Shown here: one piece after another, positions 1-9,098 of the stretch
Layout of the letters: each line of letters begins with the position of its first letter
Numbering within the stretch: position 1 is the first letter of the stretch
NCBI GenBank assembly: GCA_964606695.1
Contig: CAZSHG010000004.1
Span: forward strand, 1-64,000
Source: CAZSHG01 sp964606695 [NCBI: uncultured bacterium]
GTDB lineage: Bacteria > UBP14 > UBA6098
Direction: 5' to 3'
DNA: 64,000 bases
Made by a program: the position numbers and the translations under genes
Notes under the pieces: generated by a model
Databases searched by the model: none
Told to the model about the DNA's origin: nothing
What the model saw: only the letters and a program-made list of their open reading frames with translations

Positions 1-2365
1 CGCTATACCATTGATGGTGGAGAAAACGGCGACACATGTTAACGTCGATATCGATGCCCCCGAAGAGCTTTCCCCACGCCAGAAATTCGAAGTGGGAATC
101 CAAACGGAGGACGGCTCGCAGGTTCAATATACAGTAGCCGTTGTTGATGAGGGTCTGCTCGATCTCACGAATTTCAAGACTCCCGATCCCTGGGGCTATT
201 ATTATAGGAAAGAAGCCTTGATGGTTCGAAGCTACGATCTTTTCGACCAGATAATCGGGGCGAATTGGGGAGAGATTTATAAGAAGTTCTCTATCGGCGG
301 CGGTATGGCAGAAATGGACGGACGAGATCTGACCGCACCGGTTAAGGCAAGAAGGTTCAAACCTGTATGTATGTTCTCAGGCCCTCATCTGACCGGGCCA
401 AAGGGCAAAGGTAAAGTCGAATTCACCATGCCTGAATATATCGGATCGGTGCGGATAATGGTCGTAGCGGCGAAGGGTGGACGATACGGGAACGCGGAAA
501 AGGCAGTGCCCGTGAAAACTCCTCTCATGGCTATGCCTTCTCTTCCGCGAGTCCTGGGCAACGGAGACGAAATAGTGATGCCGGTTACGGTATTTGCAAT
601 GGAAGACGGTATTGGAGCGACCGAAGTGGGAATCGAAATCGAGGGCGTATTGGAGATTATCAGCGGAGACAAGGTATCATTGAACTTCACACAAAAGGAC
701 GAAGCGGAGGTTTATTTCCGATTAAAAGCGAAAGAAGCGGTAGGCGAATGTAAGGTTAGGGTTTACGCTAAAGCCGGGAGGGAGAAATTCGAGACGACAA
801 CGGATATCGCCGTCCGTCCGCAGGGCTTCTGGGCAAGTTCCAGCGAGACGCGCGCTATAGAAGGCGGTAGTGAGGTGTCTATGGTTATCCCAGATGACGG
901 TATCCCCGGCACGAATTCGGCGAATCTCACTATCTCACGAATCGAAAAATTGGAATTAAACGACCGTATTGCGTGGTTAATTCGTTATCCATACGGCTGT
1001 ATCGAGCAGACCGTATCCTCGGCTTTTCCACAGCTATATTTAAAAGATGTTGTTGATATGAAAGATCGAACCGCGCGGAAAATCGACGATAACATCAACG
1101 CGGCAATAGTAAGATTAAGGCGCTATCAGATGCCGAACGGTGCGTTCTCATATTGGCCTAATGGAAAGCATGCAAGCTTTTGGGGCACGAGTTACGCCGG
1201 ACATTTCATGATTGAAGCACGCGCAAAAGGTTATTACGTTCCAGACGACATATATAATAATTGGTTACAATATGAGAAGATGGCAGTAAGGCAGGATATT
1301 AATAACACAAACTCGTGGACACTACGGGCAAGGGCTTATCAGGTTTACGTTCTTGCGAAAGCCGAGGAACCCTCCATGGGCGCGATGAACTTGCTTCGCC
1401 AGAATTATTACGATAAACTTCCATCGACGGCAAAATGGTTACTTGCGGCGGCATATCAATTTGCAGGTTCGCAAAAAGTCGCTAATTCGATTATAGAAGA
1501 ATTGGGTGTCGATGTTACGCAATACAGCGAATTCGCCGGAACATACGGGTCATCATTGAGGGATCAGGCAATTATTCTGGAAATCCTGACATATATGAAA
1601 GACAAAGACCGCGCTTATCCTCTATTCAGGGATATCGCCGAAAAGATCGCATCCGACAAATGGCTATCGACACAAACTTCGGCTTATTGTTTGCTGTCGA
1701 TGGGCAAATTCGTCATAGAATATACGATTCACGATGAACCGTTGAAGGGCGAGATTATTCTGCCAAAGGGAACGCGAGTTAAATTTAATACTGAAAAACC
1801 GAATTATTCCCTGCCGATTACTGAAAACTTCGGCGGGGAAGTAAAAGTGAAACTCGAAGGCAAGAGTAATGGTTATGTAACGCTCGATTGGGTCGGTGTG
1901 CCTTTGATAGACACGGTTTCGTCCATGACGCTGAACCTTAGCCTGTCCCGGACTTTCCTGACCGAAGACGGCTCAAATCTCGCGGTTTCGTCCATAAAGC
2001 AGGGGGAAACGTTCTGGTGTCTATTCAGAGTCAGGAATTTGACCGAGTATAATGTCGAAGAGGTAGCCTTAACTCAGATACTCCCCGCGGGCTGGGAGAT
2101 AGAGAACATAAGGTTGTCCGGCGAAAGCTATCCCGAGTGGGCGAGGGATTACCACCTGGGTCGGGAGGAATACCTAGACCTTCGCGACGACCGGGCGAAT
2201 TGGTTCATGGATCTTCGACGCGGCCAACGCCTCGATTTCCTGCTAAAACTCAATGCCGTTACTGCCGGCGAGTTTTATCTCTCTGCCGCGGAGGTCGCCG
2301 CGATGTATAATGATCGTTTCAGAGGGCGTGTTACCGGACGAGACGTGTCGGTTCTGGAGCGATGA
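1..2365 (+). CDS. Alpha-2-macroglobulin family protein, 5' partial
   Basis: The reading frame is open to base 2, so the N-terminal part lies outside the window. What remains (about 787 residues) is the C-terminal half of a bacterial alpha-2-macroglobulin: macroglobulin-like beta domains, an alpha/alpha thioester domain and a C-terminal beta domain. The thioester motif CIEQ is intact (Cys codon 998-1000, Gln codon 1007-1009), inside the typical context YPYGCIEQT. In the family this cysteine-glutamine bond traps attacking proteases covalently in the periplasm. The stop overlaps the pbpC start by 4 nt (ATGA), the well-known macroglobulin-PBP1C pairing, which is thought to protect and repair a breached envelope. 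The first ATG in frame (14) is internal. Family assignment is secure; whether it is a lipoprotein cannot be judged because the N-terminus is missing. Confidence 0.92.
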   Translation, partial: AIPLMVEKTATHVNVDIDAPEELSPRQKFEVGIQTEDGSQVQYTVAVVDEGLLDLTNFKTPDPWGYYYRKEALMVRSYDLFDQIIGANWGEIYKKFSIGGGMAEMDGRDLTAPVKARRFKPVCMFSGPHLTGPKGKGKVEFTMPEYIGSVRIMVVAAKGGRYGNAEKAVPVKTPLMAMPSLPRVLGNGDEIVMPVTVFAMEDGIGATEVGIEIEGVLEIISGDKVSLNFTQKDEAEVYFRLKAKEAVGECKVRVYAKAGREKFETTTDIAVRPQGFWASSSETRAIEGGSEVSMVIPDDGIPGTNSANLTISRIEKLELNDRIAWLIRYPYGCIEQTVSSAFPQLYLKDVVDMKDRTARKIDDNINAAIVRLRRYQMPNGAFSYWPNGKHASFWGTSYAGHFMIEARAKGYYVPDDIYNNWLQYEKMAVRQDINNTNSWTLRARAYQVYVLAKAEEPSMGAMNLLRQNYYDKLPSTAKWLLAAAYQFAGSQKVANSIIEELGVDVTQYSEFAGTYGSSLRDQAIILEILTYMKDKDRAYPLFRDIAEKIASDKWLSTQTSAYCLLSMGKFVIEYTIHDEPLKGEIILPKGTRVKFNTEKPNYSLPITENFGGEVKVKLEGKSNGYVTLDWVGVPLIDTVSSMTLNLSLSRTFLTEDGSNLAVSSIKQGETFWCLFRVRNLTEYNVEEVALTQILPAGWEIENIRLSGESYPEWARDYHLGREEYLDLRDDRANWFMDLRRGQRLDFLLKLNAVTAGEFYLSAAEVAAMYNDRFRGRVTGRDVSVLER

Positions 2366-4659
2366 AAAGAGTTCTATGGGTTATTCTTGCGATAGCGGTA
2401 ATTTTCGCCGTGGGTTGGTTTGCCACGCCGTTACCGCGCCCACTTTTCCCGGACGATTACAGCACCGTAGTCGTCGATAAAAACGGTCGGCGGCTACGGG
2501 TTTTTCTTAATTCGAACGAGCAATGGTGTTTTCCGCCGGATACCTCCCAATTACCGGAAAAACTCGTCATATCGGCTATGGCTTACGAGGATAAACGTTT
2601 CTACCGGCATTTCGGTGTAGATTTCCTGGCGATTATCCGCGCTGTCCGGCAAAATTTCTCCGAAGGACGGATTATAAGCGGTGCGAGCACGATTACCATG
2701 CAGGTCGCACGGATTGCCAATCCCAAGCCGCGAACCGTATTCAATAAGATTGTTGAAATATTTCACTCGCTTAAGCTCGAGTCCAGATACAGCAAGGAAG
2801 ATATCCTGCGACTGTATTTTGATCACGCTCCCTATGGTAGCAATATTCAAGGCTACCGCGCCGCCTGTTTACGCTATTGGGGCGTAGAACCGCGCCAGAT
2901 AACCTGGGGCGAATCGGCCACGCTGGCCGTTCTGCCGAATAGCCCTGGTCTCATTAATCCGGACGTCGATTCTGGTGTGTTGAGGGAAAAGAGAGACAAT
3001 TTACTCAGAAAGCTTCATAATCAGGGCTATATCGACGATGAAACACTCGAGCTCTCGCTACTCGAACCGATTCCCGCAGGGCAGATACCTTTTGATTTCG
3101 CGGCACCTCACCTTGCAAGACGGCTCGATACGAAATTTCGCGGGCGAATCGTCCGGACAACGATCGACAGGATTATCCAGAGGGAAATCGAGATACTCGC
3201 GTCCGACCACGCGGAGTGGCTTCAATCGCTGGGGATAAAGAACGTCGCGGTGCTTGTAGCTGAGACGGGCACGGGACAAGTGGTAGCGTATGTCGGTTCA
3301 CAGGATTTTCAAGACGACAACCGGCAGGGAAAAGTTGATGGAGTAATAGCGCCACGCTCGACGGGGTCTCTTCTAAAGCCCTTTTTATACGCCCTTGCGA
3401 TGGACGGAGCTATCATAATCCCGGAATCGAAGATCAAGGATATCCCGACCTACTACGGTTCTTTCGCTCCCAATAACGCTGATATGAGTTTTTCGGGATT
3501 GGTAACGTCGCGGGAAGCGCTTGTCAAATCGCTGAACGTCCCCGCAGTGCGATTGCTTTATACTTACGGCATGCCGGATTTCTATGATTTTCTCAAGCGC
3601 GCCGGAATGTCCAATCTATTCAGAAGGGCAGATGAATACGGTTTGCCGATAATCCTCGGTGGATGCGAAGGGTGTTTGTGGGATCTGGTTTCGATGTTCA
3701 GGGCTTTGGGATGCGGCGGCGTATTTTCAGGCCTCACGGCGATCGAAGGCGATTCACTTACTTCCGGCGACAGCCTTATTTCCCCGGAAGCCTGTTGGGC
3801 GGTTCTCGATATTCTCAAAGAGGTCAACAGACCGGGCGCGGAGTATTATTGGCATCAATATTCGGGGCAAAGACCTTTGGCGTGGAAGACAGGCACAAGC
3901 TATGGCCACCGTGACGGTTGGGCTATCGGGGTTTCACCGCAGTGGACGATTGGAATATGGGTGGGGAATTTCACCGGCGAAGGAAGTCCCAATCTTATAG
4001 GTGCACAATCCGCGGGGAGTTTGCTATTCAAAGTATTCAATATGCTGGAAATCGATCGCGATCACGCCTGGTTCGATAAACCGGACAGTCTTATTGAATT
4101 GCATATATGCGCTGAAACCGGGTATATAGCGAAAGATGAATGCGAGTTCATAGATACCGTTTATACGCCGCCGAATGCTATTATGCTTCGCAAATGCCCA
4201 TATCATCGGACTTTATTCCTCAACGAAGACGAGCGGTTTCAGGTCTGTTCGAGATGCTGGGAGACAGGACATGTTAAAATGGTAGCACAGCTCGTTTATC
4301 CACCCGAAGTTACGCAATATATGAAAGAAATGGGGCATTCTTTCGTTTCACTGCCGCCCCATAATCCCGAATGCCCTACCTTAAGCATTGGCAATCCCAT
4401 ACAGATAATCTACCCGACTCCCGGCGCCCGATTACTTATTCCCAGGGGCGTCGAAGGGAAATACCAGAAGATTATCGCGAAGGGGGCATATTCGGTCTCC
4501 AAAGGCGGTCTGTCCTGGTATCTGGACGGCCGCTTTATCGGCGTGACATTCGATAAACACCAGATTCCGCTGGAATTGGGCGCAGGCAATCATCTCTTAA
4601 GCGCGATGGACGAGGAAGGACACATTGCGACCGTCCGATTTAAGGCTTATCGAAAATGA
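2362..4659 (+). CDS. pbpC: Penicillin-binding protein 1C (bifunctional peptidoglycan synthase)
   Basis: 765 residues. An N-terminal membrane anchor (about 4-22) is followed by a GT51 glycosyltransferase domain with the catalytic-Glu motif EDKRFYRHFGVD (Glu76) and GASTITMQVAR. The transpeptidase domain carries SLLK (Ser336, Lys339), SLN (390-392) and KTGTS (from Lys509), so all three active-site motifs are present. Further on is a cysteine-containing segment and then a C-terminal beta domain (about 680-765) of the BiPBP_C type found in PBP1C. The protein would polymerise and cross-link peptidoglycan on the outer face of the inner membrane. It is translationally coupled to the macroglobulin gene (4-nt overlap). 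PBP1C is often only weakly active as a transpeptidase in other bacteria, so its real activity is uncertain. Confidence 0.95.
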   Translation: MKRVLWVILAIAVIFAVGWFATPLPRPLFPDDYSTVVVDKNGRRLRVFLNSNEQWCFPPDTSQLPEKLVISAMAYEDKRFYRHFGVDFLAIIRAVRQNFSEGRIISGASTITMQVARIANPKPRTVFNKIVEIFHSLKLESRYSKEDILRLYFDHAPYGSNIQGYRAACLRYWGVEPRQITWGESATLAVLPNSPGLINPDVDSGVLREKRDNLLRKLHNQGYIDDETLELSLLEPIPAGQIPFDFAAPHLARRLDTKFRGRIVRTTIDRIIQREIEILASDHAEWLQSLGIKNVAVLVAETGTGQVVAYVGSQDFQDDNRQGKVDGVIAPRSTGSLLKPFLYALAMDGAIIIPESKIKDIPTYYGSFAPNNADMSFSGLVTSREALVKSLNVPAVRLLYTYGMPDFYDFLKRAGMSNLFRRADEYGLPIILGGCEGCLWDLVSMFRALGCGGVFSGLTAIEGDSLTSGDSLISPEACWAVLDILKEVNRPGAEYYWHQYSGQRPLAWKTGTSYGHRDGWAIGVSPQWTIGIWVGNFTGEGSPNLIGAQSAGSLLFKVFNMLEIDRDHAWFDKPDSLIELHICAETGYIAKDECEFIDTVYTPPNAIMLRKCPYHRTLFLNEDERFQVCSRCWETGHVKMVAQLVYPPEVTQYMKEMGHSFVSLPPHNPECPTLSIGNPIQIIYPTPGARLLIPRGVEGKYQKIIAKGAYSVSKGGLSWYLDGRFIGVTFDKHQIPLELGAGNHLLSAMDEEGHIATVRFKAYRK

Positions 4660-4715
4660 TCTCCATTCGGGCGGTTTCCCTTGACTTTGAATACAGGTGA
4701 GTTAATTTAATAATT

Positions 4716-5273
4716 ATGAGAAGTTACAATCTGAACATAAAAATCGCCCCGCTAAAAGCTCTTGTGCTGGACGTCGATGGCGTCCTTACGCCGGGCGGGA
4801 TCTGGTTTACGGATAACGGAGATCAACTCAAGCGGTTCGACGTCAAAGACGGACTCGGAGTCGTCGCATTGCGTAAACTCGGCATGTTCACGGCGATAAT
4901 TACTGGCAAAAAATCGGCGCTGCTGGAAAAACGCGCCGGCGAGCTTCGAGTAACGGATTTATATCAAGGACAGCGCTACAAAATGCCGGCACTCAAGGAT
5001 TTAGGGAGTAAACACGGACTCGATTTCTCCGAGATAGGTTTTATCGGCGACGACGTAATAGACATACCCGCCATGGATATTTGCGGATTCTCGGCATGTC
5101 CCTCCGATGCCGCCTCCGCGGTTAAGCGCTCGGCAGATTACGTATCCCGACAACCGGGCGGCAAGGGCGCGATTCGTGAGATAGTCGAAATAATAATAGC
5201 CGCGAAAACTGGTGCCTACCCTCCGGACGATTATTTTACGGCGTGGGCAAAAGAACTCGCAGAGAAACCTTGA
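4716..5273 (+). CDS. kdsC: 3-deoxy-D-manno-octulosonate 8-phosphate phosphatase (KdsC-type HAD)
   Basis: 185 residues, the usual KdsC length. HAD motif I is LDVDGVLT (Asp19, Asp21), followed by the ITGKKS segment and GDDVIDIPAM, the Mg-binding GDDxxD motif; the C-terminal part has GGKGAIRE, typical of KdsC. It would hydrolyse Kdo-8-phosphate to Kdo for the LPS inner core. It is first of the tight kdsC-lpxL-lptC-lptB-rpoN series. A TTGACT at 4681-4686 could be a -35 box, but I see no -10 at a good distance. No strong ribosome-binding site precedes ATG 4716 (the closest, AGGTGA, is 16 nt away). N-acylneuraminate cytidylyltransferase-associated HADs look similar, but the LPS neighbours favour KdsC. 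Confidence 0.9.
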   Translation: MRSYNLNIKIAPLKALVLDVDGVLTPGGIWFTDNGDQLKRFDVKDGLGVVALRKLGMFTAIITGKKSALLEKRAGELRVTDLYQGQRYKMPALKDLGSKHGLDFSEIGFIGDDVIDIPAMDICGFSACPSDAASAVKRSADYVSRQPGGKGAIREIVEIIIAAKTGAYPPDDYFTAWAKELAEKP

Positions 5274-6199
5274 GAAAAGGCAGATTTTACAGGAAATTTA
5301 TTCGGCCGGTTAAACACGCCATCGGATTCGTAATCATTAAGATAGGTATCTGGAAAATCCGTGTTTTGCCGCGCAGGATAACCCTTTTTTTCATGAAAAT
5401 TCTCGGAGTCTTTTCCTATTATATAATGCGCCGTGACAGAAAAATTGCGTTAAAGAACATCGGACATGTATTCCCCGAAAAAGATTCCAGAGCTACAAAG
5501 GAATTTGCTAAGACCGTATTCAAACACACGGCTATGAACCTCGGCGATGCGGTCAGGGCAGAGAGGATCGTCGAAGCCGTCCCCCGGTTATGGCGCGTGG
5601 AAGGCGAGGAGTATTTTCAGGATTATATAAAAACTTACGGTGGCGGAATCGTAATCACGGGACATATCGGTTGCTTCGAGTTGATACCCGGCATCTGCGC
5701 AAAATTGGGTTATAAGGTCGGGGTAGTCGGCAGACAGCTTTACGATCGCCGCGTAGATGAAATCCTGGTCAAACAAAGAGAGAAGATGGGAGTAAAGGTT
5801 GTGCCTTCTGATGCCTCGCCAAGAGAGCTGATTAAACTAATCCGGGACGATTACGTTTTCGGAATTTTAATGGATACCAACACGACGAGCGTTGACGGCC
5901 GTCCCGCCGAATTTTTCGGGCACGAAACGCGGACTATTTCCGGGCCGATAGCTTTGTCCCTTCTCCTCGACCGACCTCCCCTACCTATGTCTATTTACCG
6001 CGAAAAGGGGGACCGGTTTCTGTTGAAAATCTGGCCGCCCATCGAAATCGCTAAGGCAGGCGACAAAGAGCAAGATATAATCGCGGGGTTAAGCGCCGCG
6101 AACAGTATGTTAGAGCAAATTATAATGCGATGTCCCGAAGAGTGGATATGGTTTCACCCCAAATTCCGTGATATTGACGATTTCTACGATTTCTTATAA
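5270..6199 (+). CDS. Lipid A acyltransferase, LpxL/HtrB family
   Basis: About 309 residues. The LpxL-family catalytic motif H-x4-E is present as GHIGCFE (codons around 5663-5680), followed by DTNTTSVDGRPAEFFG and the terminal WIWFHPKFRD motif of the family (compare WxHrRWK). It would add a secondary acyl chain to lipid A at the inner membrane. I chose TTG 5270 because it overlaps the kdsC stop as TTGA, matching the 4-nt coupling used along this operon; a GTG at 5243 would give 9 more residues and a 31-nt overlap. Neighbours kdsC and lptC/lptB support an LPS role. Which acyl position or chain is transferred cannot be told. Confidence 0.88.
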   Translation: MRKGRFYRKFIRPVKHAIGFVIIKIGIWKIRVLPRRITLFFMKILGVFSYYIMRRDRKIALKNIGHVFPEKDSRATKEFAKTVFKHTAMNLGDAVRAERIVEAVPRLWRVEGEEYFQDYIKTYGGGIVITGHIGCFELIPGICAKLGYKVGVVGRQLYDRRVDEILVKQREKMGVKVVPSDASPRELIKLIRDDYVFGILMDTNTTSVDGRPAEFFGHETRTISGPIALSLLLDRPPLPMSIYREKGDRFLLKIWPPIEIAKAGDKEQDIIAGLSAANSMLEQIIMRCPEEWIWFHPKFRDIDDFYDFL

Positions 6200-6257
6200 T
6201 ATTATATGTGTCAATAACTTGCAGTTATTTGCCCTGTTTTACCATAAGAAAATTCTT

Positions 6258-6287
6258 GTATCATATTGATACGTATAGAGTTATAAT
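6258..6287 (+). promoter_or_regulatory. Palindrome and -10 box ahead of lptC
   Basis: The 94-bp gap between lpxL and lptC is A/T-rich. It holds a perfect 6-3-6 palindrome GTATCATATTGATAC (6258-6272) and a consensus TATAAT (6282-6287). With a 17-bp spacer the -35 would fall on 6259-6264, inside the palindrome, as for an activator-dependent or repressed promoter. This would let lptC-lptB-rpoN-lipA be driven separately from kdsC-lpxL. Role is inferred. Confidence 0.4.
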
Positions 6288-6293
6288 TTTTAC

Positions 6294-6893
6294 TTGAAAT
6301 CGGCATATATTTTGCTTATACTTGAATATGTGAGAAGAAGAAAAGCGACATTCAAATCCTTCATTTTAAGCGCTTTGATGGTGTTTATTACTATTTTTGC
6401 AGTCGCTTTTCTCGCATGTGATCAACCGGAAGAACGTCCTCTGCAACAAACCCTCGAAGATCAGGCCGACAGGATAATGCATAACGCATCGATGGAATTC
6501 ACCGAAGAAGGCCTGCTTACCGCCAAACTCACCGCGGAAAAACTCCTCTTTTTCGACGACAAACACATAATCTGGGGATTCGAAATCGACGTCGATTTTT
6601 TCGATAAAAACGGCGAACTGGCGGGCATTTTAACTGCGGATTCGGGATGGGTGAAAAGCGAGACTCAAGATGTTACGGTTTACGGCAATGTCAATGTAAA
6701 TATGGACGACGGAACCCGCCTGTGGGCCGATTCTTTGAGTTATTACCCTGGAACCCAGAGGATAAAGACCGAGAGCGACGTCCAGGTGGAGAGGCGCGGT
6801 GAATTCATTACCGGAAATAGTTTCGATTCAGATTTGAATTTTGAGGACATTCGAATCAAAGGGAACGTTACGGGAAGGCTCAAAGGCGAATGA
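6294..6893 (+). CDS. lptC: LPS export protein LptC-like, membrane-anchored periplasmic protein
   Basis: Up to 199 residues from TTG 6294; a GTG at 6330 would give the more conventional signal VRRRK...followed by a hydrophobic stretch ending in AFLAC, a loose lipobox. The mature part has the OstA/LptC beta-jellyroll pattern: [41 protein letters not shown], then alternating short strands to the end. LptC receives LPS from the LptBFG transporter and passes it across the periplasm. It sits directly upstream of lptB with a 4-nt ATGA overlap. No lptA lies between them, unlike the enterobacterial order, so this protein may pair with an LptA encoded elsewhere. It could alternatively be an LptA-type bridge protein, though the N-terminal anchor favours LptC. 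Confidence 0.85.
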   Translation: MKSAYILLILEYVRRRKATFKSFILSALMVFITIFAVAFLACDQPEERPLQQTLEDQADRIMHNASMEFTEEGLLTAKLTAEKLLFFDDKHIIWGFEIDVDFFDKNGELAGILTADSGWVKSETQDVTVYGNVNVNMDDGTRLWADSLSYYPGTQRIKTESDVQVERRGEFITGNSFDSDLNFEDIRIKGNVTGRLKGE

Positions 6894-7675
6894 GTGAAAC
6901 TGAAACACAGGTTGACGACAACGTATATGTCCCCGGCGAGGACGGAATTGTCAGCGTTTTGAGTGCGGAAAAGCTGGTGAAGATTTACGGCAAGCGCCGG
7001 GTTGTCGATGGTCTCTCTCTGAAAGTTCGCCAGGGCGAAATAGTGGGACTACTCGGTCCAAACGGCGCCGGTAAAACCACCACGTTCTATATGATAGTCG
7101 GGTTAATCAGGCAGGACGGCGGAGTTGTGGAATTGGACGGCGAAAAACTGCACGGACTCCCGATGTATAAACGTGCTCGTATGGGAATCGGATACCTTTC
7201 GCAGGAACCCTCGGTGTTCCGTAAATTGACCGTCGAACAGAATTTGAAGGCTATTCTCGAATTCACGTCCTTTTCCAAAATACAACGGCAGGAGAGACTC
7301 GAAGAGCTTCTCGAGGATCTTAAAATTAGCCATCTTCGCAAACAAAAGGCGTTTACGCTTTCCGGCGGCGAACGGCGCAGAGTGGAGATAGCGAGGGCGT
7401 TGGTTACCAAACCCAAATTTCTCCTATTGGATGAACCTTTTGCCGGTATCGATCCCATCGTAGTCGGCGACTTGCAGGAGATAGTCCGCGACCTGGCTAA
7501 GAAAAAGGGGCTGGGGATACTGATTACCGATCACAACGTCAGCGAGGTGCTGAGGATCGTGGACAGGGCTTATATCGTGTTTGAAGGAAACACTCTAATT
7601 TCCGGGGATGCTAAAAAGTTGATATCCGATCCCAGGGCAAGAGAAATATATCTGGGAGAAAATTTCAAGGGATAG
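6890..7675 (+). CDS. lptB: LPS export ABC transporter ATP-binding protein LptB
   Basis: 261 residues: Walker [10 protein letters not shown] (56-64), Q-loop around 105, signature LSGGE (157-161), Walker B LLLDE (178-182) and the switch His in TDHNV (215). The subtype is shown by the [25 protein letters not shown] and DPIVVGDLQ segments, both characteristic of LptB. It powers extraction of LPS from the inner membrane with LptF and LptG, which are not in this window. An N-terminal extension of about 24 residues, rich in acid residues, precedes the ABC domain. It is coupled to lptC by ATGA and is followed 10 nt later by rpoN, the classic lptB-rpoN neighbourhood. Confidence 0.95.
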   Translation: MSETETQVDDNVYVPGEDGIVSVLSAEKLVKIYGKRRVVDGLSLKVRQGEIVGLLGPNGAGKTTTFYMIVGLIRQDGGVVELDGEKLHGLPMYKRARMGIGYLSQEPSVFRKLTVEQNLKAILEFTSFSKIQRQERLEELLEDLKISHLRKQKAFTLSGGERRRVEIARALVTKPKFLLLDEPFAGIDPIVVGDLQEIVRDLAKKKGLGILITDHNVSEVLRIVDRAYIVFEGNTLISGDAKKLISDPRAREIYLGENFKG

Positions 7676-7685
7676 TTTAGTTGAA

Positions 7686-9098
7686 ATGCCAGAACTAAAG
7701 TTAGAACAGAAATTATCTCTCAAGCAGGTTTTAACGCCGCAGTTAATCCAGAGCCTGCAGTTGCTTCAAATCCCGAAACTGGAGCTTGCGACCGAACTAC
7801 GTGCCGAGCTGGAACAAAATCCAATGCTGGAAATAGTCGAACCGGAACCTGAAGAAATTGACGATTTAGATTCGGAACTCGACAGCGAATTGGACGATTG
7901 GAGCACTCTTGCCGATGGCTTACGGATTTGCGGCAGTCAGCTCCCGGAAAACGATCCCGACGAGGAAGAAGTAGATCCTTTTTTCGGTGTCAGCAGTGGT
8001 AAAACGCTCTATGAATTCCTTATCGAACAGCTTTCGGTAACTACTAAGAACGAACGGATTTTTGAGCTTGGAGAATTCATAATCGGCAATCTCGACGAGA
8101 AGGGTTTTCTCGCCCTTTCTGACGAGGAGCTTCTCTGCGACGCCGAAAGACTGGAATTACTCGACTCTCCCCCTTCGATGGAGGAAATACAGACATCCGT
8201 CTCGATTATTCAGGGTTTCACTCCTCCGGGAATCGCCGCGAGAAATTTACAGGAATGTTTTTTAATTCAGCTTTCCAGCTACGACGGGGTCGGGACAATC
8301 GCCTGGAGGTTGATATGCGATTTTTTTTATGAATTGAAATCCAAGAATATTCCTCAACTTGCGGATTTGCTGGGCGTATCGATCCCGGAAATCGAGAACG
8401 CTATGGTAACTCTCGGTTCGCTGAGTTTTGCACCAGCGGCGGATTATACAGGCCAGGCCGGTGGAAGTATCGATCCGGATTTGATCGTTGAGAAGGTTCA
8501 CGGTCGATGGATCGTTCGATACAACGGCGCGGGGATCCCGGAGTTGCGAATAAATAGAAGTTATCGCGGGATGCTGAAACAACGGGGTAATCTCGATAAA
8601 TCGGCCAAGAAATTTTTATCGAAGAAGCTGAATTCGGCGCAATGGTGGATACAATCGCTCCAACAACGGAAAGATACTATGGTGCGGACGATGCGGGCAA
8701 TATTGCACCACCAATTCCCTTTTTTCGAGAACGGGCCGGGCAATCTATTGCCTTTGAAAATGGAGGAAATCGCCTCGGAAGTTGACGTCCATCCGGCTAC
8801 GATTAGCCGTGTGGTGCGTGATAAATATGTCCAAACGCCCTACGGCGTTTTTCCGCTCAGGCATTTTTTCGGCGGCGGGTTAGCCACGGAAAACGGCGAA
8901 GACATAGCTACGACGAACGTAAAGCGTCAGATTCAGGCCATAATCGAGGACGAGAATCCGGCCTCTCCCTTCGCCGACCAGAGAATCACGGAAATTTTAA
9001 ACGAACAGGGCATAAAAATTGCAAGAAGAACAGTTGCGAAATACAGGGAAGAATTAGGCTTGCCGACCGCCAGAATGAGAAAAAGAAAACGTAAGTGA
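7686..9098 (+). CDS. rpoN: RNA polymerase sigma-54 factor
   Basis: 470 residues. Region I (about 1-50) is the glutamine/leucine-rich LSLKQVLTPQLIQSLQLLQ segment that contacts enhancer-binding proteins. An acidic linker follows (55-105), then the core-binding domain, a helix-turn-helix with HPATISRVVRDKYVQTPYG, and the C-terminal RpoN box ARRTVAKYRE (446-455) that reads the -24 element. All key parts are present, so it should be functional. Sigma-54 needs an AAA+ enhancer-binding activator; none is in this window. Candidate target promoters in the window lie before both pilin genes and a PorV-like gene (see the entries at 36743, 39827 and 46216). Confidence 0.97.
   Translation: MPELKLEQKLSLKQVLTPQLIQSLQLLQIPKLELATELRAELEQNPMLEIVEPEPEEIDDLDSELDSELDDWSTLADGLRICGSQLPENDPDEEEVDPFFGVSSGKTLYEFLIEQLSVTTKNERIFELGEFIIGNLDEKGFLALSDEELLCDAERLELLDSPPSMEEIQTSVSIIQGFTPPGIAARNLQECFLIQLSSYDGVGTIAWRLICDFFYELKSKNIPQLADLLGVSIPEIENAMVTLGSLSFAPAADYTGQAGGSIDPDLIVEKVHGRWIVRYNGAGIPELRINRSYRGMLKQRGNLDKSAKKFLSKKLNSAQWWIQSLQQRKDTMVRTMRAILHHQFPFFENGPGNLLPLKMEEIASEVDVHPATISRVVRDKYVQTPYGVFPLRHFFGGGLATENGEDIATTNVKRQIQAIIEDENPASPFADQRITEILNEQGIKIARRTVAKYREELGLPTARMRKRKRK

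Noticed and set aside
4681-4711. TTGACT as part of a kdsC promoter
   Set aside because: The best -10 candidates (TTAATT, TTTAAT) give spacers of 15 or 19 bp; not convincing.
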